Under the pieces are notes generated by a model, which saw nothing but the letters and a program-made list of their open reading frames with translations, was not told the DNA's origin and searched no databases. From Phenylobacterium conjunctum (GTDB lineage: Bacteria > Pseudomonadota > Alphaproteobacteria > Caulobacterales > Caulobacteraceae): a stretch of DNA of 64,000 nt. Below are positions 15,389 to 24,279 of this stretch, one piece after another. The DNA lies in contig NZ_JBHTLQ010000006.1 of assembly GCF_042679085.1 (NCBI RefSeq), positions 80,552-144,551 of the forward strand. The letters run 5' to 3'. Every line of letters begins with the position of its first letter. The first letter of the stretch is position 1. A program made the translations under genes and the position numbers.

Positions 15389-18052
15389 ATGCTTGAAAAA
15401 ACCTTCGATCCGAAAACCGCCGAGCCCCGGCTCTACGCCGCCTGGGAAGCCTCGGGCGCCTTTGCACCGACGAATGACCCGGCCGCCGAGCCGTTCGCCA
15501 TCGTCATCCCGCCGCCGAACGTCACGGGTTCGCTGCACATCGGGCATGCGCTGAACAACACCCTGCAGGATGTGCTGATCCGCTTCGAGCGGATGCGCGG
15601 CAAGGCGGCCCTGTGGCTGCCGGGCACCGACCACGCCGGCATCGCCACCCAGATGGTGGTCGAGCGTCAGCTGGCCGCCGCGGGCAACGCCAGCCGCCGG
15701 GACATGGGCCGGGACGACTTCGTCGCCAAGGTCTGGGAATGGAAGGCCGAGAGCGGCGGCACCATCATCAACCAGCTGCGTCGCCTGGGCGCCTCGTGCG
15801 ACTGGAGCCGCGAACGCTTCACCCTGGACGAGGGCCTGTCGGCCGCCGTCCGCAAGGTGTTCGTCAAGCTGCACAAGGACGGCCTGATCTACCGCGACAA
15901 GCGGCTGGTGAACTGGGACCCGCAGTTCCAGACCGCCATCTCCGACCTTGAGGTCGAGCAGAAGGAGGTCGACGGCCACTATTGGCACTTCGCCTATCCG
16001 CTGGAGGATGGCTCTGGCGAGATCGTCGTCGCCACCACCCGGCCCGAGACCATGCTGGGCGACACCGCCGTCGCCGTGCATCCGGATGACGAGCGCTACA
16101 AGCACCTGATCGGCAAGTGCGTCCGCCTGCCCATCGTCAACCGCCCAGTGCCAATCATCGCCGACGAGTACGCTGATCCCGAAAAGGGCTCGGGCGCGGT
16201 GAAGATCACCCCGGCCCACGACTTCAACGACTTCCAGGTGGGCAAGCGGCACAACCTGCCGCAGATCAACATCCTGGACGACTTCGCGCGCATCAACGCC
16301 AACGGGCCGCGGGACTATCAGGGCCTGGACCGCTTCGCCGCCCGTAAGAAGGTCATCGAGACCTTCGAGGAACTGGGCCTGCTGCGCGGCATCGAGAAGA
16401 CCCGTCATATGGTCCCGCACGGCGACCGGTCCGGTGTCGTGGTCGAGCCTTACCTGACCGACCAGTGGTACGTGGACGCCAAGGTCCTGGCCCAGCCGGC
16501 GATCAAGGCGGTGGAAGAGGGCAAGACCGTCTTCGAGCCCCGCCACTGGGAGAAGACCTACTTCGAGTGGATGCGGAACATCGAGCCCTGGTGCATCTCG
16601 CGCCAGCTCTGGTGGGGTCACCGGATCCCGGCCTGGTATGGCCCGGACGGCCATGTCTTCGTCGACGAGACCGAGGACGCCGCCAAGGCCAAGGCCCGCG
16701 AGCACTATGGCCGCGACGAGCCCCTGCGCCAGGACGAGGACGTGCTCGACACCTGGTTCTCCTCTGGCCTGTGGGCGTTCTCGACCCTGGGCTGGCCGGA
16801 GAGCACAGAGGACCTGCGCCGGTTCTATCCGACCAACACCCTGGTCACCGGCTTTGACATCATCTTCTTCTGGGTCGCCCGGATGATGATGCTGGGCATC
16901 CACTTCATGGATGACGTGCCCTTCCACCGCGTCTTCATCAACGCCCTGGTCCGCGACGCCGAGGGCAAGAAGATGTCGAAGTCCAAGGGCAACGTCATGG
17001 ACCCCCTGGAGCTGGTGGACGACTACGGGGCCGACGCCCTCCGCTTCACCCTGACCGCCATGTCCGGCCAGGCCCGCGACATCAAGCTGTCGCGGGAGCG
17101 GATCGAGGGCTACCGCAACTTTGGCACCAAGCTGTGGAACGCCACGCGCTTCTGCCAGATGAACGGCTGCGCCCGGGCCGAGGGCTTCGACCCGGCCCAG
17201 GTGAAGGGCGTGCTGAACCGCTGGATCATCGGCGAGACCGCCAAGACGGTGGAAGCCGTCACCGCGGCGCTGGACACCTGCGGCTTCGACGGGACGGCCA
17301 ACGCCCTCTACCGCTTCATCTGGAACACCTTCTGCGACTGGTACGTCGAGCTGGCCAAGCCGCTGCTGAACGGCGCGGACGAGGCGGCCAAGGCCGAGAC
17401 CCAGGCCACCGCCGCCTGGGTGCTGGACGTGATCCTGAAGCTGCTGCACCCGGTCATGCCGTTCCTCACCGAGGAGCTGTGGGAGAAGACCGCGGACCTG
17501 GGCGCTGGCCGCAGCGAGCCCATGCTGATCTCCGCCCGCTGGCCGGACCTGTCCGCCGCCCTGGTGGATCCCAAGGCCGAGGCTGAGATCGGTCTCGTGG
17601 TCGCCGCCGTCAGCGAGGGCCGTTCGGTCCGCGCCGAGCTGAACGTGCCCCCGGGCGCGCGGCCGGCCCTGCTGGTGCTGGAGGCCACGGCCGAGCAACG
17701 CGCGGCTTTCGAGGCCAATGCGCCGGTGATCGGCCAGACCCTGCGTGTCTCCGAGGTCCGCTTCGAGACGACCGCGCCGGAAGGGGCCATTCCCTTCGTG
17801 GTCGAGGGCGCGACCTTGGCCCTGCCGGTGGCCGAGTTCATCGATCTGGCGGCCGAGAAGGCGCGGCTCGCCAAGGAGATCGCCAAGCTCGACAGCGACG
17901 TGGCCCACGTCATGAAGAAGCTCGGCAATCCCGACTTCCTGGCCCGCGCCAAGGAAGAGGTGATCGAGGAAAACCGCGAGCGCCTGGCCGAGGCCGAGGC
18001 CGCCAAGGCCAAGCTGGCGGCCTCGCTGGCCCGCCTGGGCGCCGTCGGCTGA
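15389..18052 (+). CDS. valS: valine--tRNA ligase
   Basis: Class I aminoacyl-tRNA synthetase of 887 residues charging tRNA-Val. The HIGH motif is HIGH at residues 50-53 (SLHIGHALNN), KMSKS is near residue 530 (KKMSKSKGN), the CP1 editing domain lies between, and the C-terminal coiled-coil tRNA-binding arm is visible at the end (LAAEKARLAKEIAKLDSD onward). I start at 15389 (MLEKTFDP), since the longer frame from 15347 covers the likely promoter and has no family match. A nearly full-length open frame exists on the opposite strand, but that is a base-composition shadow. Confidence 0.97.
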   Translation: MLEKTFDPKTAEPRLYAAWEASGAFAPTNDPAAEPFAIVIPPPNVTGSLHIGHALNNTLQDVLIRFERMRGKAALWLPGTDHAGIATQMVVERQLAAAGNASRRDMGRDDFVAKVWEWKAESGGTIINQLRRLGASCDWSRERFTLDEGLSAAVRKVFVKLHKDGLIYRDKRLVNWDPQFQTAISDLEVEQKEVDGHYWHFAYPLEDGSGEIVVATTRPETMLGDTAVAVHPDDERYKHLIGKCVRLPIVNRPVPIIADEYADPEKGSGAVKITPAHDFNDFQVGKRHNLPQINILDDFARINANGPRDYQGLDRFAARKKVIETFEELGLLRGIEKTRHMVPHGDRSGVVVEPYLTDQWYVDAKVLAQPAIKAVEEGKTVFEPRHWEKTYFEWMRNIEPWCISRQLWWGHRIPAWYGPDGHVFVDETEDAAKAKAREHYGRDEPLRQDEDVLDTWFSSGLWAFSTLGWPESTEDLRRFYPTNTLVTGFDIIFFWVARMMMLGIHFMDDVPFHRVFINALVRDAEGKKMSKSKGNVMDPLELVDDYGADALRFTLTAMSGQARDIKLSRERIEGYRNFGTKLWNATRFCQMNGCARAEGFDPAQVKGVLNRWIIGETAKTVEAVTAALDTCGFDGTANALYRFIWNTFCDWYVELAKPLLNGADEAAKAETQATAAWVLDVILKLLHPVMPFLTEELWEKTADLGAGRSEPMLISARWPDLSAALVDPKAEAEIGLVVAAVSEGRSVRAELNVPPGARPALLVLEATAEQRAAFEANAPVIGQTLRVSEVRFETTAPEGAIPFVVEGATLALPVAEFIDLAAEKARLAKEIAKLDSDVAHVMKKLGNPDFLARAKEEVIEENRERLAEAEAAKAKLAASLARLGAVG

Positions 18053-18058
18053 TCCGGA

Positions 18059-18088
18059 CGGCCCGCTCATACGGCGGGCCGATTTGGG
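18059..18088 (+). terminator. valS terminator hairpin
   Basis: CGGCCCGC and GCGGGCCG form an 8-base-pair stem with a 7-base loop, starting 7 bases after the valS stop and followed by a weak T-rich run (ATTTGGGTT). Confidence 0.6.
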
Positions 18089-18156
18089 TTATCGCGACCT
18101 CGACAGTCCTTCCCGGAACCCGATAGCCCTTATCGGGTCTCAGGGGAGGGACGCAC

Positions 18157-19926
18157 ATGATCCGGGCGATGACCCGAGCCGGACGCATCGCGGCGATCGC
18201 CGTGAGCGCCCTGGCCCTGCTGCCTGTGGCCGCCCAGGCGGCCCGCGGCGCCGACACCATCTATCGCGATGCGACGGTCCTGACCGTCGATGACCAAAAG
18301 CCGCGCGCCCAGGCGGTGGCGATCCGCGACGGCCTGATCGTCGGCGTCGGCTCCGACCGCGAGATCCTGGCGCGCTGGGGGCAGGGCGCCCGCATCGTCG
18401 ACCTGAAGGGCAAGACCCTGGTCCCCGGCTTCGTCGATGGTCACAGCCACATTGGCGACCTGGTCTCCCTGTGGCGGCTGCCGGACCTGTCGCCGCCGCC
18501 GGTGGGGGCAACCCGCACCATCGCCGATGTGCAGCGGATCCTGGGCGCAGCCTTGACCAAGGCCGCGCCGGCGCCGGGCAAGGTTCTGCTGGGCGTCGGC
18601 TATGACGACTCTCTGCTGGCCGAGCGTCGCCATCCCTCGAAGGCTGATCTCGACGCCGTATCAACCAGCCAGCCGATCTGCATCATGCATGTCTCGGGTC
18701 ACATGGCCCGCTGCAACAGCGCCGCCCTGGCCCTGATCGGGGTGACCCGCGACACGCCGGATCCGGTCGGCGGCCATCTGGGCCGCGACGCCCAAGGCGA
18801 GCCCGATGGGGTGATTGAGGAGAATGCGCTCGCTTTCGTGATGAAGGCCGCGCCCATCCCGACCTATGCCCAGGCCGTCCAGGACTTCGCCGAGATCCAG
18901 ACCTACTACGCCGCCCAGGGCTATACGACCGCCCAGGACGGGGCGACCTCCAACGCCGTGACCTTCCAGCTGCTGCAGGACGGCCAGCGGGACAACAGCC
19001 TCATCCTCGACATCATCGCCTATCCGCGCTGGGACGTGATCGACGCCGCGGTCGCCAAGCGGGGCCTGCAGATCGGGGCGCCGTTCAAGAACCACCTGAA
19101 GTTCGCTGGCGTGAAGGTGATCGGCGACGGCTCGCCCCAGGGCAAGACGGCCTGGCTGAAGGAACCCTATGTCCACCCGCCGCACGGCGCGCCCCTGGAC
19201 TATCGCGGCTTTCCCAATGTGCCGCCGGCCGACCTCGCCAAGCTCTATGACACCTATCTGGGACGCGGCTGGCAGGTGCAGACCCACTGCAACGGCGACG
19301 CCTGTATCGACAGCGTGATCGACGCCCTGGGCAAGGCCGAGGCGGCCCATCCCGGCGCAAAGGACACCCGCCCGGTGGTCATCCACTCGCAGGTGACGCG
19401 GGCCGACCAGCTTCAGGCCTATGCAAAGCTGGGCGTCTTTCCGAGCTTCTTCGCCGAGCACACCTACTACTGGGGCGACTGGCACCGGACCGAGACCTTG
19501 GGACCGGATCGGGCGGCCTTCATCAGCCCCACGGCCCAGGCCCTGAAGGACGGCGTCCGCTTCAGCCTGCATTCCGACGCCCCTGTCGTGCCGCCGGTGG
19601 CCATGCACGTGATGTGGAGCGCGGTGAACCGGGTGACCCGCAGCGGCTATCCGCTGGGGCCCGACCAGCGCCTGACGCCGATGGAGGCCTTGCGGGCGAT
19701 CACCCTGTGGCCCGCCTGGCAGCAGCACGAGGAGACGACCCGCGGCTCGATCACGGTCGGCAAGCAGGCCGACCTAGTGGTGCTGGAGGCCAACCCCCTG
19801 ACCGTCGAGCCGATGTCGATCCGCAACATCAAGGTGCTGCTGACGGTGAAGTCCGGGCGTGAGATCTTCCGCCTGGGCGAGACGCCTGTCGCGCGCCGGC
19901 CCTTCGCCGGAGAGCCGGTGTCCTAA
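18157..19926 (+). CDS. secreted amidohydrolase (YtcJ-like, amidohydrolase 3 family)
   Basis: Metal-dependent amidohydrolase of 589 residues with a TIM-barrel fold. A signal peptide runs to about residue 29 (AAQA), with a possible alternative start at 18169 (MTRAGR). The metal motif GHSH has His96 and His98. Later metal-site histidines lie in VQTHCNGDAC near 370 and VVIHSQV near 409, and the C-terminal beta-sandwich segment ITLWPAWQ..GSITVGKQADLVVL is typical of the family. YtcJ-type enzymes act on many amide or N-formyl substrates, so the substrate cannot be stated. A GDPD-like gene follows 13 bases later in the same operon. Confidence 0.88.
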   Translation: MIRAMTRAGRIAAIAVSALALLPVAAQAARGADTIYRDATVLTVDDQKPRAQAVAIRDGLIVGVGSDREILARWGQGARIVDLKGKTLVPGFVDGHSHIGDLVSLWRLPDLSPPPVGATRTIADVQRILGAALTKAAPAPGKVLLGVGYDDSLLAERRHPSKADLDAVSTSQPICIMHVSGHMARCNSAALALIGVTRDTPDPVGGHLGRDAQGEPDGVIEENALAFVMKAAPIPTYAQAVQDFAEIQTYYAAQGYTTAQDGATSNAVTFQLLQDGQRDNSLILDIIAYPRWDVIDAAVAKRGLQIGAPFKNHLKFAGVKVIGDGSPQGKTAWLKEPYVHPPHGAPLDYRGFPNVPPADLAKLYDTYLGRGWQVQTHCNGDACIDSVIDALGKAEAAHPGAKDTRPVVIHSQVTRADQLQAYAKLGVFPSFFAEHTYYWGDWHRTETLGPDRAAFISPTAQALKDGVRFSLHSDAPVVPPVAMHVMWSAVNRVTRSGYPLGPDQRLTPMEALRAITLWPAWQQHEETTRGSITVGKQADLVVLEANPLTVEPMSIRNIKVLLTVKSGREIFRLGETPVARRPFAGEPVS

Positions 19927-19939
19927 GGGGGAGTTTGGA

Positions 19940-20815
19940 ATGCCGGAGCCGATGATCATCGCAGGCGCCTGCGGCTACGGGCTTTGGCCGACCAATTCCC
20001 TGGAAGGGGCGCGGGGTTGTCTGGAGGCGCCGGTCGCCGGGATCGAGATCGACGTCCACCTGACCGCGGATGGCCATGTGGTCGCCCACCATGACTACCG
20101 GATCGCCGCCGCGGCCTCGCGGCTGAACGGCGCGTTCCTGGAGACGCCGGGGCCGCTGCTCAGGGACGCGACCCTGGCCGAGCTGCGCGCCTATGACCTG
20201 GGGCGTCTCAAGCCCGACAGCCGGGAGCTGAGACGCTATCCGCACAAGCAGGGTCTGGACGGGGTGGTGATGCCGACCCTGCCGGAGCTGCTGGACCTGT
20301 TGGCGCAGGCGCCTGGGCCGAAGCGCTGGATCTTCGTGGAGATCAAGACCGATCCCGCCGGCTACGCCGAATCCGCCGATCCCCGCGCTCTGACCGACGC
20401 CGTGCTGCGCGACCTGGACAGGGCAGGGTGGGCGGACCGGACCAAGATCATTGCCTTCGACTGGTCGATCCTGCGCGACCTGAAGGCCCGCCGCCCGGAG
20501 ATCCTCACCGCCCACCTGACCGTGCCTGACGCGATGAAGCCGCAGGTGAGGCTGAACGCTGATGGGGCATCGCCCTGGACCGATGGCTGTGACCCCAAGG
20601 ACTTCGGTGGCTCGGAGGCCGCCGCCATCGCCGCCCATGGCGGGCGGGAGTGGTCGCCGCACATCTCCGACGTGACGCTGGAGCGGGTGGCCGACGCCAA
20701 GGCCCACGGGCTGGCGGTCGGGGTCTGGGGTGTGTCCAAGCCCGAGGACTTCGCGGTCATGACCGCCATGGGCGCCGATGTGTTGACGGTCTCCGGCCCA
20801 GCCTGGAGCGCCTGA
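19940..20815 (+). CDS. glycerophosphodiester phosphodiesterase-like protein with altered active site
   Basis: GDPD-type TIM-barrel protein of 291 residues. The second active-site block is intact: Glu36 and Asp38 in IEIDVHLTADG, and the HD at 51-52. The first block is not. Where active GDPDs read HRG...PENT, this protein reads GAC (residues 9-11) and PTNS (17-20), so the first catalytic histidine, its arginine and one metal-binding glutamate are missing. The late TD motif is also replaced (DVLTVSGP). The start at 19940 has AAGGGGGA upstream. It may be inactive, act on another substrate, or belong to a divergent subfamily. No signal peptide is seen, unlike its upstream neighbour. Confidence 0.78.
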   Translation: MPEPMIIAGACGYGLWPTNSLEGARGCLEAPVAGIEIDVHLTADGHVVAHHDYRIAAAASRLNGAFLETPGPLLRDATLAELRAYDLGRLKPDSRELRRYPHKQGLDGVVMPTLPELLDLLAQAPGPKRWIFVEIKTDPAGYAESADPRALTDAVLRDLDRAGWADRTKIIAFDWSILRDLKARRPEILTAHLTVPDAMKPQVRLNADGASPWTDGCDPKDFGGSEAAAIAAHGGREWSPHISDVTLERVADAKAHGLAVGVWGVSKPEDFAVMTAMGADVLTVSGPAWSA

Positions 20816-20872
20816 GCGCGGCAGGACCTGCCTCAGCCCTCGGCGCAGCGCGAATATCTAGGTCCCCATGGC

Positions 20873-20909
20873 TTGCGGCGCAGCAGGTTTTCGCCATTCT
20901 GCGCCGCAA
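20873..20909 (+). promoter_or_regulatory. 11-base-pair dyad upstream of the S10 peptidase gene
   Basis: TTGCGGCGCAG (20873-20883) is a perfect inverted repeat of CTGCGCCGCAA (20899-20909), with a 15-base loop. It ends 16 bases before the start codon, next to the ribosome site, and could be an operator or an mRNA hairpin. Confidence 0.45.
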
Positions 20910-20925
20910 TTGGGGGGACAGAACC

Positions 20926-22416
20926 ATGCGGACCATCCTGCGCGCGATCCTGGCGGCGAGCCTTCTGACGGTTGGGCTGGCGCCCGCGGCCCTGGCGGAT
21001 GAGCCGAAGGCCGCAGAGGCCAAGATCGACCTCCCGGCCTTCCCCACCGACGCCTCGGTCAAGCAGGTGACCCATGTGGCCGGCAAGGCCCTGAACTACA
21101 CCGCCACCGTCGGCTCGCTGCCGGTGCGCGACGAGAAGGGCAAGAAGATCGCCGAGGTGGTCTTCACCGCCTATGTCCTGGACGGCCCCCGTGATCCCAA
21201 GCGCCCGGTGACCTTCGCCTTCAACGGCGGCCCCGGCGCGGCCTCGGTCTATCTGAACCTGGGCGCCATCGGTCCCAAGCGCGTGCAGTTCGGCGCTCAG
21301 GGCGACGCCCCCTCCGACCCCGCCGTGCTGGTGGACAATCCCGGCACCTGGCTCGACTTCACCGACATGGTGTTCATCGACCCCGTGGGCACCGGCTTCT
21401 CGCGCTCGCTGGTCGACATGGAGGAGACCAAGAAGCGGTTCTTCGGCATCGACGCCGACATCAATTACCTGTCGCGCATCGTCTATGACTGGCTGCTCAA
21501 GAACGGCCGCATGGCCTCGCCCAAGTATGTGAGCGGCGAGAGCTATGGCGGCTATCGCGGCCCGCGCATCACCTACACCCTGCAGACCAAGCTGGGCGTC
21601 GGCGTCAACGGCATGATCCTGGTCTCGCCCTATCTGGAGCCGCCGCTAGACCTGTCGCCGGACCTGTCGCCCATGGCCTGGGTGTCGACCCTGCCGTCCA
21701 TGGCGGCGTCCAACTATGAGCGGCAGGGCAAGGCGCTGTCGCCGGCCCTGATGGCCGAGGTCGAGGCCTATGCCCGCGGGGAGTACGTCACCGACCTCTT
21801 GAAGGGCCGCCGGGACCCGGCCGCCGTGGCGCGCCTGGTCGATAAGGTGACCGCCTATACCGGCCTGGACCGCAACTTCGTGCAGCTGTCCGGCGGGCGG
21901 ATCGACAGCCGCGCCTACCTGCGTGAGCTCTACCGCAAGGAGGGCAAGATCGGCTCCTGGTACGACAGCAATGTCACCCAGGACGATCCCTTCCCGTGGT
22001 CGGCCTATGGCCGCCGGGGCGACCCCATCCTGGATGCGATCATTGCACCGACCACCAGCGCCATCGTCGACTTCACCACCCGCGTGGTCGGGTGGAAGGT
22101 GGAGGGGCGCTATAACGCCCTGTCCGAAGAGGTGGGCCGCAACTGGGAGAAGGGCGTCGAGCTGACCAGCGCCTCGGAAGACCTGCGCCAGGCCGTCGCC
22201 GCCGACCCGAAGATGAAGGTGCTGATCGTCCACGGCTATGACGACCTCAGCTGCCCCTACTTCATCTCCCGGCTGGTGATCGACCAGATGGCGATGAGCG
22301 GCGATCCGAATCGTGTGCGGCTGGCCCTCTATCCGGGCGGCCACATGTTCTACAGCCGGCCGGACAGCCAGACCGCCTTCCGGCAGGACGTGAAGGGCCT
22401 GTTCGGAGCGCCCTAG
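20926..22416 (+). CDS. secreted S10 family serine carboxypeptidase
   Basis: Alpha/beta-hydrolase carboxypeptidase of 496 residues. A signal peptide ends near residue 25 (PAALAD). The catalytic triad can be placed: Ser206 in SGESYGGYRGP, Asp near 439 in VHGYDDLSCPY and His near 472 in YPGGHMFYSR. The oxyanion segment FNGGPGAASVYLNLG is near residue 103. The start at 20926 (MRTILRAIL) follows GGGGGGACAG; the longer frame runs through the intergenic dyad. Bacterial S10 peptidases are thought to process peptides in the periplasm. It stands 110 bases after the GDPD-like gene and may have its own control element. Confidence 0.93.
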   Translation: MRTILRAILAASLLTVGLAPAALADEPKAAEAKIDLPAFPTDASVKQVTHVAGKALNYTATVGSLPVRDEKGKKIAEVVFTAYVLDGPRDPKRPVTFAFNGGPGAASVYLNLGAIGPKRVQFGAQGDAPSDPAVLVDNPGTWLDFTDMVFIDPVGTGFSRSLVDMEETKKRFFGIDADINYLSRIVYDWLLKNGRMASPKYVSGESYGGYRGPRITYTLQTKLGVGVNGMILVSPYLEPPLDLSPDLSPMAWVSTLPSMAASNYERQGKALSPALMAEVEAYARGEYVTDLLKGRRDPAAVARLVDKVTAYTGLDRNFVQLSGGRIDSRAYLRELYRKEGKIGSWYDSNVTQDDPFPWSAYGRRGDPILDAIIAPTTSAIVDFTTRVVGWKVEGRYNALSEEVGRNWEKGVELTSASEDLRQAVAADPKMKVLIVHGYDDLSCPYFISRLVIDQMAMSGDPNRVRLALYPGGHMFYSRPDSQTAFRQDVKGLFGAP

Positions 22417-22524
22417 GGCCGTCGAACGCGGGTCTCAAACGTCCGTTTGCGTCCGGGCCTAGGTTATGCTTGTTCACCTATATGACGCGGGGTCAGAACC
22501 GCGCGCCCATTAGGAGAACGCCCC

Positions 22525-24279
22525 ATGTCCGAGGCTGCCCTGCCGGCCGGTTGGCCCGCCATGTCCGTCGCCCAGGCTCACGCCATGCTCACCTCACCGG
22601 GCATGCCGTTCGAGATGGAGACGGTGAACATCCGCGGCGTGGAAGTGCGCGCCTGGAAGAACCAGCCGCCGACCCTGCGGGCCGTGTTCGAGGCTTGCCG
22701 CCAGCACGGCGAGAAGATCTTCCTGGTCTATGAGGACGAGCGCGTCTCGTTCGAGGCCTTCCACCGCGCCGTGGCCGCCTTCGCCAACGACCTGCAGGCC
22801 CAGGGCGTGACCAAGGGCGACCGGGTCGCCATCATCATGCGCAACCTGCCCGAATGGGTGGTGGGCTTCTACGCCGCCGTCTCCATCGGCGCGATCGTCA
22901 CCCCGCTGAACGCCTGGTGGACGGGCGCCGAGCTGGAATACGGCCTGACCGATTCCGGCTCCAAGATCGCGATCATGGACGCCGAGCGCTATGAGCGCCT
23001 GAAGGAGCATCTGCCCAACTGTCCGGACCTGAAGCGGGTCTATGTCAGTCGCGAGATGGAAGAGATCGCCCATCCGCTGGTGACCACGGTCGAGTCGGTG
23101 CTGGGCGGCGCCAATGACTGGATCAAGCTGCCTGACCAGGCCGTGCCGGCGGTGGACCTCGTCCCCGATGACGACGCCACCATCTTCTACACCTCGGGCA
23201 CGACGGGGAAGCCGAAGGGGGCGCTCGCCACCCATCGTGGCGTGAACTCCAACATCATGTCCGGCGGCTGCGCCGGGGCGCGGGCCTTCCTGCGTCGGGG
23301 CGAAGCGCCGCCCCAGCCCGATCCGAACGCGCCGCAGCGCTCGACCCTGCTGTCGGTGCCGTTCTTCCACGCCACCGGCTGCTTCGCCGTGCTGAACCCC
23401 ATGCTGTGGCTGGGGGCTAAGCTGGTGATGATGCACAAGTGGGACGTGATCCGGGCCTTCGAGCTGATCCAGCGCGAGAAGATCCAGTCTGCGGGCGGCG
23501 TGCCGACCATCGCCTGGCAGCTGATCGAGCATCCGCTGCGCGAGAAGTACGACCTGTCGTCGCTGGAGAGCGTCTCCTACGGCGGTGCGCCGTCCGCGCC
23601 CGAATTGGTCCGCAAGATCAAGGAAACCTTCCCGAAGTCGGCGCCGGGCAACGGCTGGGGCATGACCGAGACCTGCGCCACCGTCACCACCCACGGGGCC
23701 GAGGACTACACCAACCGGCCGATGTCCTGCGGTCCGGCCGTTCCGGTGGCGGAGCTGCAGATCCGCGATCCCGCTGATGGCGTGACCGTCCTGGAGCCCA
23801 ACGCCGTGGGCGAGCTGTGGGCCAAGGGCCCGATGATCGTGAAGGGCTACTGGAACAAGCCGGAAGCCACCGCCCAGACCTTCGTCGACGGCTGGGTGCG
23901 CACCGGCGACCTGGCGCGGGTGGACGAGGAAGGCTTCTGCTTCATCATCGACCGGGCCAAGGACATGCTGATCCGCGGCGGCGAAAACATCTACTGCATC
24001 GAGGTCGAGAACGTTCTCTACGACCACCCGGCGGTAATGGACGCAGCCCTGGTGGGCATCCCGCACAAGACCCTGGGCGAGGAGCCGGCGGCCGTGGTCA
24101 CCCTGAAGCCGGGCGCGGAAGCCACCGAGGCCGAGCTGCGGGCCCACGTGGCCGAGCATCTGGCCGCCTTCAAGGTGCCGGTGAAGGTCAAGTTCTGGCA
24201 TGAGACCCTGCCGCGCAACGCCAACGGCAAGATCCTCAAGAACGAGCTCAAGAAGCTGTTCGAGGGCGAGCAGGCCTAG
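22525..24279 (+). CDS. AMP-dependent acyl-CoA synthetase/ligase
   Basis: Adenylate-forming enzyme of 584 residues that should activate a carboxylic acid to its CoA thioester. The P-loop-like motif YTSGTTGKPKG is near residues 221-231, NGWGMTETCA near 377 holds the A5 motif, GWVRTGDLARVDEEG near 455 the A7 motif, and the C-terminal catalytic lysine lies in RNANGKILKNELK. The ligase class fits medium- or long-chain fatty acids, but specificity is not readable. AGGAGAACG precedes the ATG. The tlyA start codon follows the stop without any spacer, so the two are cotranscribed and probably coupled. Confidence 0.92.
   Translation: MSEAALPAGWPAMSVAQAHAMLTSPGMPFEMETVNIRGVEVRAWKNQPPTLRAVFEACRQHGEKIFLVYEDERVSFEAFHRAVAAFANDLQAQGVTKGDRVAIIMRNLPEWVVGFYAAVSIGAIVTPLNAWWTGAELEYGLTDSGSKIAIMDAERYERLKEHLPNCPDLKRVYVSREMEEIAHPLVTTVESVLGGANDWIKLPDQAVPAVDLVPDDDATIFYTSGTTGKPKGALATHRGVNSNIMSGGCAGARAFLRRGEAPPQPDPNAPQRSTLLSVPFFHATGCFAVLNPMLWLGAKLVMMHKWDVIRAFELIQREKIQSAGGVPTIAWQLIEHPLREKYDLSSLESVSYGGAPSAPELVRKIKETFPKSAPGNGWGMTETCATVTTHGAEDYTNRPMSCGPAVPVAELQIRDPADGVTVLEPNAVGELWAKGPMIVKGYWNKPEATAQTFVDGWVRTGDLARVDEEGFCFIIDRAKDMLIRGGENIYCIEVENVLYDHPAVMDAALVGIPHKTLGEEPAAVVTLKPGAEATEAELRAHVAEHLAAFKVPVKVKFWHETLPRNANGKILKNELKKLFEGEQA

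Noticed and set aside
15368..18070. 900-residue open frame antisense to valS
   Set aside because: It mirrors valS and arises from high GC codon use. It has no family features or ribosome site.
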